Source: Clostridia bacterium | GTDB lineage: Bacteria > Bacillota > Clostridia > Oscillospirales > CAG-382 | Assembly: GCA_900757905.1 (NCBI GenBank) | Contig: CAAEPN010000072.1 | Coordinates: 1 to 5,038, forward strand | Reading direction: 5' to 3' | Length of the DNA: 5,038 nt | Shown: in pieces, positions 1 through 5,038 of the stretch | Layout of the letters: each line of letters starts with the position of its first letter | How positions within the stretch are numbered: the stretch's first letter is position 1 | Made by a program: the position numbers and the translations under genes | The notes under the pieces: generated by a model | The model's database searches: none | Told to the model about the DNA's origin: nothing | Seen by the model: the letters and a program-made list of their open reading frames with translations, nothing else

Positions 1-583
1 AAGCAAGACTCCAGAAAACCGTCGTGTAGCCGAGCCGGTCGGCAAATTCTAAATTCTGTTCAGAAAAACGTCCCTCCGGTGGCCGATAGAATTTGTCCAT
101 TTCAAGGCCTGTATATTCCAACAATATATCCTCGGCTGCCTGAAGCTCCGCGGCAAACGTTTCAAAATCCGTGATCTTACTCATGTTGCGGTGCGTTTTG
201 GTGTGATTGCAGATAAGATGTCCTTCTTCGCGCATGCGCCGCACCAAATCGGTATTTTCCTTTGCTAACTGCGGCAGAATAAAAAACGCGCCGGGTGCGT
301 TTTTTTCTTTTAATACATCCAAGATCTTTTCTACATTTCCGTTTTCATATCCGGCGTCAAACGTCAGATAGACCCGCTTTTCCTCCGGTGAACCGAGATA
401 GATGACCGCGTGGTTTCCGATAAATCCGCTGGCCTCCGGAATGACTTCGGGAATCGCATGATCGATCGCCGGCTTAAAGTACCAGGAATAGCTTTCGGTG
501 CCTGCGGCCGCAGCGCTTGTGCCGAAAACACAGAGAAGTGCGGAAAGCATGAAAAAGAATTTCTTTTTTGAAAATTTAAGCAT
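1..583 (-). CDS. pdaA: PdaA-like polysaccharide deacetylase (NodB/CE4 fold), secreted; C-terminus beyond left edge
   Basis: Reading leftward from the ATG at 583-581, an open frame of 194 codons reaches the window edge without a stop. The N-terminus is a Sec signal peptide: KKK at residues 6-8, a hydrophobic stretch to about residue 20, then an Ala-rich cleavage region near 24-28; there is no convincing lipobox. The NodB domain follows, with TFDAGYENGN at 74-83 (catalytic Asp76), the metal-type motif HTKTH at 127-131 and RPPEG at 167-171; VFWSLA at 189-194 is typical of PdaA. The family removes the N-acetyl group from muramic acid during muramic delta-lactam formation in spore cortex, or acts on related wall glycans. 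The last NodB motif (the LLH strand) would lie outside the window. The second Asp of canonical TFDDG is Ala here. The start is supported by AAGGAG at 600-595, 11 bases upstream. The gene diverges from argG. Family is fairly certain; the exact substrate (PdaA versus another clostridial deacetylase) is not. Confidence 0.9.
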   Translation of the reverse strand, partial: MLKFSKKKFFFMLSALLCVFGTSAAAAGTESYSWYFKPAIDHAIPEVIPEASGFIGNHAVIYLGSPEEKRVYLTFDAGYENGNVEKILDVLKEKNAPGAFFILPQLAKENTDLVRRMREEGHLICNHTKTHRNMSKITDFETFAAELQAAEDILLEYTGLEMDKFYRPPEGRFSEQNLEFADRLGYTTVFWSLA

Positions 584-604
584 TGCCAATAAAACTCCTT
601 TCTT

Positions 605-628
605 TGCGCGTTCGTTTTTGGACGCGCA
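605..628 (-). promoter_or_regulatory. Hairpin in the leader of the pdaA-like gene, just before its RBS
   Basis: GCGCGT at 606-611 and ACGCGC at 622-627 are perfect reverse complements, and T605-A628 adds a pair, giving a 7-bp GC-rich stem around a 10-base loop on the minus-strand transcript. It ends four bases before the AAGGAG Shine-Dalgarno site (600-595), so it could affect ribosome access. On the plus strand the stem extends to 9 bp and is followed by a T-rich run, so it might also stop rightward antisense transcripts. The structure is read directly; the role is inferred. Confidence 0.4.
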
Positions 629-701
629 TTTGTTTCGTTTTTTATTTTGCACAAAAGCCGCGCTATTTTACAAGGCAAAAAACGTGACGGCAGATATTTT
701 T

Positions 702-838
702 TTGCATAAGCGGAAAAATATACGTGATATTTTGCATATAATTTTATATATGCAACAAAATATGCAAAAACTCTTGTGCAAAATGCAACGTAAAGCATGC
801 TGTAAGCAGCTTTTCTTGACGAATGACACAAATTGCAT
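702..838. repeat. Cluster of six TTGCAT/ATGCAA hexamers, candidate operator array
   Basis: TTGCAT occurs at 702-707, 732-737 and 833-838, and its reverse complement ATGCAA at 750-755, 762-767 and 783-788. The second and third copies form a perfect 9-bp inverted repeat, TTGCATATA (732-740) and TATATGCAA (747-755), around ATTTTA. Part of this is expected from AT-rich composition, but six copies of a hexamer containing GC in 137 bases is high. ArgR/AhrC half-sites are TGAAT with TGCAT-like variants, so an arginine repressor is the obvious candidate. However, the 12-base gap between TGCAT and ATGCA in the palindrome does not match the 4-base gap of a standard ARG box. The cluster could serve either flanking gene. 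Confidence 0.4.
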
Positions 839-866
839 AAATTTTGTAAATTTGAATAAATAACAC

Positions 867-895
867 TTGATTTTTTTGCGTTTCGGTGGTACAAT
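867..895 (+). promoter_or_regulatory. Predicted sigma-A promoter with extended -10 for the argG operon
   Basis: The -35 is TTGATT at 867-872 and the -10 is TACAAT at 890-895, separated by exactly 17 bases. TG at 887-888 followed by one base adds an extended -10 element. Transcription should start near 902, giving a leader of about 50 bases before the argG ATG. A TGAAT half-site at 853-857 lies just upstream of the -35 and could be half of a degenerate ARG box (851-868); its right half matches poorly. Confidence 0.75.
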
Positions 896-910
896 TTAGA
901 AAAAATAAAA

Positions 911-926
911 GCTCGCTTATGTGAGC
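911..926 (+). promoter_or_regulatory. Small hairpin in the argG leader
   Basis: GCTCGC (911-916) can pair with GTGAGC (921-926) around a TTAT loop: six pairs, one of them G-T. It lies between the predicted transcription start and the ribosome site, and it buries an in-frame GTG at 921, which argues against that codon as the argG start. It is too short, and lacks a T-tract, to be a terminator. A role in RNA stability is possible but not shown. Confidence 0.3.
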
Positions 927-939
927 GCGATAACAGAAA

Positions 940-946
940 AGGTGAT
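940..946 (+). promoter_or_regulatory. argG ribosome binding site
   Basis: AGGTGAT matches the 3' end of 16S rRNA over seven bases and sits four bases before the ATG at 951. This fixes the argG start at 951 rather than the in-frame GTG at 921, which has no such site. Confidence 0.85.
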
Positions 947-950
947 TGCA

Positions 951-2174
951 ATGAAAGGTATCAAAAAAGTTGTTTTGGCATATTCCGGCGGTTTGGATAC
1001 GTCGATCATCATTCCGTGGTTGAAGGAAAATTACGACAACTGCGAAGTCATCGCCGTTTCGGGCAATGTCGGACAGGCCGACGAACTGGAAGGACTTGAG
1101 GAAAAGGCGCTTGCTACGGGCGCGTCCAAGCTGTATGTCGAAGACTTAACGGATGAATTTGTCGATGATTTCATCATCCCGACCGTCAAGGCTGGCGCAC
1201 TGTATGAAAAATACATGCTCGGTACGAGCTTTGCCCGTCCGGTTATCGCAAAACGTCTTGTTGAGATCGCCAAAAAAGAGGGCGCGGACGCCATCTGTCA
1301 CGGCTGCACCGGTAAAGGCAACGATCAGGTTCGTTTTGAGCTTGCGATCAAGGCTTTCGCTCCGGATATGAAGATCATCGCTCCTTGGCGTGAATGGAGC
1401 ATTAAGAGCCGTGACGAAGAAATCGATTACGCAGAAGCGCATCATATTCCGCTTAAGATCAACCGTGAGACCAACTATTCCAAGGACAAGAACCTGTGGC
1501 ATCTTTCGCACGAAGGTCTTGACCTGGAGGACGCAGGCAACGAGCCGCTTTATGAAAAGAAGGGCTTCCTTGAAATGGGCGTTTCGCCGATCGACGCGCC
1601 CGATGAACCTACCTACATCACGCTCGATTTTGAAAAGGGCGTGCCGGTAGCCTTTAACGATGAAAAAATGTCTGCAAAGGATATCATCTTGAAGCTCAAC
1701 GAGGTTGGCGGCGCTAACGGCATCGGCCTTCTCGATATCGTGGAAAACCGTCTTGTCGGCATGAAGTGCCGCGGCGTGTATGAAACTCCCGGCGGTGCAA
1801 TTCTGTATGCCGCTCATGAATATCTCGAAACGATCTGCCTTGACAAGATGACGGCGCACAAGAAAGAAGAACTTGCCATCACGTTCGGAGAACTCGTCTA
1901 CAACGGCCAATGGTTCACGCCGCTTCGTGAAGCGCTCAGCGCGTTTGTCGATAAAACGCAGGAAACGGTGACCGGTAAGGTGAAGCTGAAATTATATAAG
2001 GGCAACATCATCAAGGCCGGCGTTTGGAGCGATTATTCGCTGTATTCCGAAGAGATTGCAACCTTTGGCGAAGACCACGTCTACGACCAAAAGGATTCCG
2101 CAGGCTTCATCAATCTGTATGGTCTGCCGATTGCTGTGCGCGCGAAAGCAAAGCAGAATTGGGAAAAGAAATAA
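951..2174 (+). CDS. argG: Argininosuccinate synthase
   Basis: This enzyme condenses citrulline and aspartate, using ATP, to argininosuccinate, AMP and pyrophosphate in the cytoplasm; it is the penultimate step of arginine synthesis. The 407-residue length is normal for the bacterial family. The ATP pyrophosphatase loop AYSGGLDTS is at residues 10-18, GTSFARP at 91-97, and the substrate-binding stretch HGCTGKGNDQVRFE at 117-130; the N-terminal nucleotide-binding domain is followed by the usual C-terminal synthetase/oligomerisation domain. All the hallmark motifs I can check are intact. The ATG at 951 was chosen over an in-frame GTG at 921 because of the strong ribosome site at 940-946 and because MKGIKKVVLAYSGG is the usual family N-terminus. 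It is the first gene of a probable operon driven from 867-895; the next gene starts 71 bases after the stop, beyond a stem-loop, and argH follows that. Confidence 0.98.
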   Translation: MKGIKKVVLAYSGGLDTSIIIPWLKENYDNCEVIAVSGNVGQADELEGLEEKALATGASKLYVEDLTDEFVDDFIIPTVKAGALYEKYMLGTSFARPVIAKRLVEIAKKEGADAICHGCTGKGNDQVRFELAIKAFAPDMKIIAPWREWSIKSRDEEIDYAEAHHIPLKINRETNYSKDKNLWHLSHEGLDLEDAGNEPLYEKKGFLEMGVSPIDAPDEPTYITLDFEKGVPVAFNDEKMSAKDIILKLNEVGGANGIGLLDIVENRLVGMKCRGVYETPGGAILYAAHEYLETICLDKMTAHKKEELAITFGELVYNGQWFTPLREALSAFVDKTQETVTGKVKLKLYKGNIIKAGVWSDYSLYSEEIATFGEDHVYDQKDSAGFINLYGLPIAVRAKAKQNWEKK

Positions 2175-2195
2175 GACATTAAGCATTTGTGCGTT

Positions 2196-2228
2196 GGTAT
2201 AGGGTAAGAGCAGATCTTGCCCTATGCT
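2196..2228 (+). promoter_or_regulatory. Strong intercistronic stem-loop between argG and the MBL-fold gene
   Basis: ATAGGGTAAGA (2199-2209) pairs with TCTTGCCCTAT (2215-2225) in 11 consecutive pairs, one of them T-G, around the 5-base loop GCAGA. Weaker pairs extend the stem to 2196-2228, 14 in all. The bases after it (TCGTACAGGG) contain no T-tract, so it is not a standard intrinsic terminator. It ends only 7 bases before the Shine-Dalgarno site of the next gene. Likely roles, all inferred, are protection of the upstream argG message, a processing site that sets different levels of the two products, or partial termination. Confidence 0.6.
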
Positions 2229-2235
2229 TCGTACA

Positions 2236-2240
2236 GGGAG
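2236..2240 (+). promoter_or_regulatory. Ribosome binding site of the MBL-fold gene
   Basis: GGGAG, within AGGGAGAG, lies five bases before the ATG at 2246. It favours that ATG over an in-frame GTG at 2189, which has no ribosome site and would force translation through the stem-loop at 2196-2228. Confidence 0.7.
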
Positions 2241-2245
2241 AGTTT

Positions 2246-3904
2246 ATGAAAGACCTTGAAAAACTGCTGAGAGCTGCCGGTTTTGTCGGAAATAAAGTCG
2301 AAATCGATGAAAGATCGGAGCTTTTTGTACTGTCGGACGTCAGCCGTGAAGATTTTGACTGCGTGGTCGGCTTGCTTTCGAAGGATGCTAAGAAAACGGC
2401 GGAAAACGGCATCGGCGAAAACGCATTTTATTTTGCACTTTCCGGCGATGATTTTATCGGCGTTCGTTTTTATCCGAAAAAATGCGAAATCCGTGTGACA
2501 TGTGAAACCGGAAACGACTATTTTTCCGTATTTCCAGAGCATAAAAAAGGTGCGCAGACGATAACGCCGCTTCTTACTCAGAACCGTGTGGCATGCATGA
2601 GCGCCGACTGCGGCATGTCGTATGTGCTTCGCACGGCCGACGGCCGGTTTGCCCTCGTTGACGGCGGCATGGACGATTACGAAGAAAGCGAGCGGTTATA
2701 CGACCTGCTGTGCAAACAGAATGCCGGCAGCGGCAAGCCGGTGATTGCGGCGTGGTTTATCACGCATATGCATGACGATCACACGACGGTGTTCTGCCGG
2801 CTTTGGAAAGAACACAAGGACGATATTGTTTTGGAAAGCCTTGTATACAACATCGTCCCGGACAAATTCAACGTAAAATATCCTCACGAAGTCTTTGACG
2901 CGCTGCTTCCCGAGATCAAGGCGCACGGTACGGCGCTTGTGACGGCGCGTGCCGGCATGAAGTTTTCTTTCGCCGGTTTAAATATCGACATGCTCTACAC
3001 GCCGGACGATTACTTGCCGAACGTGTTTTCCAATTTCAACGATTCGTCGCTTATCTTCCGTGCGGATTTTGCCGGACGGCGGATATTGTTTTTGGGCGAC
3101 GCCATGCCGCTTTCATCGGATATTGTTGCGAACCGCTACGAAAAAAATGACCTTGCAAGCGAATTTTTGCAGGTGGGACACCATGGCTATGGCGGCGGTT
3201 CGGACGCGCTCGATACTGCGAGTGACCCGGAAACGCTGCTTTGGCCGTGTCCGGCCTTTTGGTATCCGAGCGTAAGACTGTGGAAGAGCAACGACGTTTT
3301 GCGTAATTCTCCGCATATCAAGCACATTTTAATGGCCGGCTTCGGGTCGGTTACGCTCGATATGACAAAGCCGGTCGAGGATGCGCCGAAAAAGGCCTAC
3401 AACTCCGGCGATACCGTGTATGAAGAAGATTTTGAATCGAAAAAACGGCTTATCGATCTTGGTTACGAGAGTGTGACCGGTGGCGCGACCGGTCTTGTAC
3501 CGGCAAAATACGGTTTTGAAACAGACGCTTTCGGCAGATATCTGGCGGTAAGCTCCGACGCCAATTCCCTTATCGGAATCGCTTCGCAAGATACGCTTGC
3601 CGGCCTTGCGGGTTATGAAGCGACCTTCATGCTCCGTGCGCCAAAAGATGCGAAGATCGGCATTATGGCGGCTTGCAAAATGCCGAACGAATGGCAGGGC
3701 GAGCATACGCGCTGGTTTACGCTTGCCGCGTCGGAAAAGCCGTGCGCACTTACCGTGAAAACCGACTATAAGGCGCATACGCTTGCAATCACGCTTGACG
3801 GAAAAACGCACGCGTTTGAGACTGCCGATATGTGCGGCGGCCTGTATCTGGCGCTTGAAAAAACGCAAACCATGCTGTATCACGTGAAGATCACAGCTCT
3901 GTAA
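2246..3904 (+). CDS. MBL-fold metallohydrolase, ComEC-like metal site, with extra N- and C-terminal domains; function unknown
   Basis: The 552-residue protein has no signal peptide or membrane segment and should be cytoplasmic. Three parts can be seen. Residues 1 to about 105 form a small mixed alpha/beta region I cannot name. The middle is a metallo-beta-lactamase fold: ALVDGG at 136-141, the metal motif HMHDDH at 174-179 (His174, His176, Asp178, His179), GD at 284-285 after a strand pair beginning NDSSLIFRAD, and VGHHG at 310-314. This order, with GHHG last, resembles the nuclease-like domain of ComEC/Rec2 more than true beta-lactamases or glyoxalases. From about 422 to the end is a strand-rich region ending YHVKITAL that looks like a concanavalin/LamG-type beta-sandwich, suggesting glycan or ligand binding. 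The metal-site residues are present, so hydrolase activity is likely; the substrate (phosphodiester, nucleotide, sugar derivative) cannot be told. It lies 71 bases after argG and 30 before argH, probably in one transcript. No frameshift or obvious codon-use shift is seen. Confidence 0.85.
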   Translation: MKDLEKLLRAAGFVGNKVEIDERSELFVLSDVSREDFDCVVGLLSKDAKKTAENGIGENAFYFALSGDDFIGVRFYPKKCEIRVTCETGNDYFSVFPEHKKGAQTITPLLTQNRVACMSADCGMSYVLRTADGRFALVDGGMDDYEESERLYDLLCKQNAGSGKPVIAAWFITHMHDDHTTVFCRLWKEHKDDIVLESLVYNIVPDKFNVKYPHEVFDALLPEIKAHGTALVTARAGMKFSFAGLNIDMLYTPDDYLPNVFSNFNDSSLIFRADFAGRRILFLGDAMPLSSDIVANRYEKNDLASEFLQVGHHGYGGGSDALDTASDPETLLWPCPAFWYPSVRLWKSNDVLRNSPHIKHILMAGFGSVTLDMTKPVEDAPKKAYNSGDTVYEEDFESKKRLIDLGYESVTGGATGLVPAKYGFETDAFGRYLAVSSDANSLIGIASQDTLAGLAGYEATFMLRAPKDAKIGIMAACKMPNEWQGEHTRWFTLAASEKPCALTVKTDYKAHTLAITLDGKTHAFETADMCGGLYLALEKTQTMLYHVKITAL

Positions 3905-3915
3905 ATATACTTTAT

Positions 3916-3921
3916 AAAGGA
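3916..3921 (+). promoter_or_regulatory. argH ribosome binding site with long spacing
   Basis: AAAGGA is the only Shine-Dalgarno match in the 30-base gap before argH. It ends 13 bases before the ATG at 3935, longer than the usual 5-9, which may lower initiation; the second in-frame ATG at 3941 would be farther still. The family N-terminus (MKxWxGRF) supports 3935. Confidence 0.5.
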
Positions 3922-3934
3922 TTGGACGCACAAC

Positions 3935-5038
3935 ATGAAAATGTGGCAGGGACGGTTCAAAAAGGAAGAGGACGAGCGCGTCAACGATTTTAACTCGTCG
4001 ATCTCCTTTGACAGCCGTATGTATAAACAGGATATCACCGGCAGCATGGCGCATGCCAAGATGCTCGGCGATACCGGTATCATCGATAAAAGCGAAAGCG
4101 AATGCATTATCCGCGGCCTTGAGGGCATTTTGGCCGATCTTGAAAGCGGTGCGCTCGCGTTCGACCCCAAGGCGGAGGATATTCACATGTTCGTCGAGCA
4201 GGTGCTCACCGAACGCATCGGCGACGCCGGAAAAAGGCTGCACACCTCGCGAAGCCGAAACGACCAGGTCGCGCTCGATATGCGCATCTATCTGCGCGAT
4301 GAGATAAAGGCCGTCAAAGAGCTTGTCATGAACCTCATGCAGACAGTCATCGGTATCGCGAAAGACAACACCGATACCGTTATGAGCGGCTACACGCATT
4401 TGCAGCGAGCTCAACCCGTAACGCTTGCGCATGAGCTTCTTGCCTACGCGCAGATGTTTAAGCGCGATGTGCTGAGATTAGACGATTGCTATGAGAGAAC
4501 CAACATTTTGCCGCTCGGTTCGTGTGCGCTTGCCGGAACGACCTATCCGATCGACCGGTATGAGGTCTGTCGCGAACTCGGTTTCGATGACGTGACCGAC
4601 AACAGCATTGACGGTGTGAGCGACCGTGATTTCGTACTCGAATTCGCATTCGATCTGTCCATGATTCAAATGCACCTGTCGCGCTTTTCGGAAGAGGTCA
4701 TTTTGTGGTGCAGCAGTGAATTCGGCTATATGGAGCTTGACGACGCGTTTGCTACCGGCTCGTCCATCATGCCGCAGAAGAAAAATCCGGATATTGCGGA
4801 GCTTGTGCGCGGCAAGACCGGCCGCGTGTACGGCTCACTCATGGCGCTTCTTACCGTCATGAAAGGACTTCCGCTTGCATACAACAAGGATATGCAGGAG
4901 GACAAGGAGACGGTTTTTGACGCGCTCGATAATGTAAAGCTTTGCCTTTCGATTTTTAATGAAATGCTTGCGACGGCTTCTTTCCGCGCGGAACGCATGA
5001 GAAATGCCGCCGGGTTCGGTTTTATCAACGCCACCGAC
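3935..5038 (+). CDS. argH: Argininosuccinate lyase; C-terminus beyond right edge
   Basis: This enzyme of the fumarase/aspartase superfamily cleaves argininosuccinate to arginine and fumarate, the last step of arginine synthesis, as a homotetramer whose active sites are built from several subunits. The 368 residues present, of about 455-470 usual for the family, start with MKMWQGRF, the typical N-terminus. HTSRSRNDQ lies at 103-111 and THLQRAQP at 154-161 (with the conserved His155). The superfamily signature GSSIMPQKKNP at 275-285 carries the flexible loop with the catalytic serine. All look intact. The frame is open to the last base, so the gene is cut by the window and not broken. It begins 30 bases after the stop of the MBL-fold gene, has no promoter of its own that I can see, and is therefore likely co-transcribed from the argG promoter. 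Feedback or repression by arginine through ArgR is expected from the pathway but is not directly shown here. Confidence 0.97.
   Translation, partial: MKMWQGRFKKEEDERVNDFNSSISFDSRMYKQDITGSMAHAKMLGDTGIIDKSESECIIRGLEGILADLESGALAFDPKAEDIHMFVEQVLTERIGDAGKRLHTSRSRNDQVALDMRIYLRDEIKAVKELVMNLMQTVIGIAKDNTDTVMSGYTHLQRAQPVTLAHELLAYAQMFKRDVLRLDDCYERTNILPLGSCALAGTTYPIDRYEVCRELGFDDVTDNSIDGVSDRDFVLEFAFDLSMIQMHLSRFSEEVILWCSSEFGYMELDDAFATGSSIMPQKKNPDIAELVRGKTGRVYGSLMALLTVMKGLPLAYNKDMQEDKETVFDALDNVKLCLSIFNEMLATASFRAERMRNAAGFGFINATD

Larger units (their letters stand above)
584..950. other. Divergent AT-rich intergenic regulatory region between pdaA-like gene and argG
   Basis: These 367 bases separate two divergent genes and are clearly richer in A and T than the flanking coding DNA. 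No frame here looks coding. From left to right I see the deacetylase Shine-Dalgarno site, a GC-rich hairpin, a cluster of TTGCAT/ATGCAA hexamers, and the argG promoter and leader. A weaker additional plus-strand promoter is possible: TTGACG at 816-821, a 16-base spacer, and TAAATT at 838-843. I found no convincing sigma-A promoter for the minus-strand gene. The best minus-strand -10 is TAAAAT at 670-665, with no good -35, so a different sigma factor or an upstream site is possible. Confidence 0.75.

Noticed and set aside
792..813. AAAGC-TGC / GCA-GCTTT hairpin followed by a short T run, as a terminator
   Set aside because: The 8-bp stem has a bulged A, the T run is only a few bases, and no plus-strand gene upstream needs terminating.
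498..863. 121-codon plus-strand frame across the 5' end of the deacetylase and the intergenic region
   Set aside because: It is antisense to the signal-peptide region, then runs through AT-rich non-coding DNA and over the repeat cluster. Its composition (runs of Phe, Lys, Cys) is not protein-like.
364..951. 195-codon minus-strand frame through the intergenic region
   Set aside because: It overlaps the real deacetylase in another frame, and crosses the argG promoter and leader; no motif is seen.
1146..1910. 254-codon open frame on the minus strand inside argG
   Set aside because: It is fully antisense to a complete, motif-bearing argG, and I recognise no domain in it.
2175..2203. Possible internal promoter before the MBL gene (extended -10 TGGTATAGG at 2195-2203)
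   Set aside because: The -10 hexamer ends GG and the hexamer 17 bases upstream (GACATT) has no -35 likeness. The bases are better explained as part of the stem-loop.
2189..2245. Longer N-terminus for the MBL protein from GTG at 2189
   Set aside because: There is no ribosome site before it, the coding would run through a strong stem-loop, and the ATG at 2246 has GGGAG at proper spacing.
3329..4432. 367-codon open frame on the minus strand across the MBL gene and argH
   Set aside because: It lies opposite two well-supported genes, spans their junction, has no recognisable motif, and its protein is rich in Arg, His and Phe as expected from an antisense shadow.

Overview
The window looks like a chromosomal segment of a Clostridia-type Firmicute. 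Four lines of evidence point that way: strong Shine-Dalgarno sites of the AGGAGGTGAT type, an AT-rich regulatory gap between coding regions of moderate GC, a PdaA-like deacetylase with the clostridial-looking TFDAGYENG motif, and an MBL-fold protein whose layout I associate with gut clostridia. Genus cannot be set from the sequence alone.

Layout. Positions 1-583 (minus strand) hold the first 194 residues of a secreted PdaA-like polysaccharide deacetylase, which runs off the left edge. Positions 584-950 are a divergent, AT-rich intergenic region. It carries a hairpin in the deacetylase leader, six copies of TTGCAT/ATGCAA (one pair forming a perfect 9-bp inverted repeat), and a good sigma-A-type extended -10 promoter reading right. 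From 951 to the right edge three genes lie on the plus strand in tight order: argG (argininosuccinate synthase, complete), a 552-residue metallo-beta-lactamase-fold protein of unknown function (complete), and argH (argininosuccinate lyase, first 368 residues, cut by the right edge). The gaps are 71 and 30 bases, with no obvious terminator, so the three are probably one transcript from the promoter at 867-895. The 71-base gap contains a strong stem-loop without a T-tract.

Function. ArgG joins citrulline and aspartate and ArgH splits the product to arginine and fumarate: the last two steps of arginine synthesis. The MBL-fold gene sits between them, which is the most unusual point of the window. 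It has a ComEC-like metal site (HMHDDH, GD, GHHG), an N-terminal domain I cannot name and a C-terminal beta-sandwich-like domain, and no signal peptide. Its link to arginine metabolism is positional only. The divergent deacetylase belongs to cell-wall or spore-cortex metabolism and probably shares only the intergenic region with the arginine genes.

I see no tRNA, rRNA, CRISPR array, insertion sequence or phage feature. Long open frames on the opposite strand of argG, the MBL gene and argH look like shadows of the coding genes.
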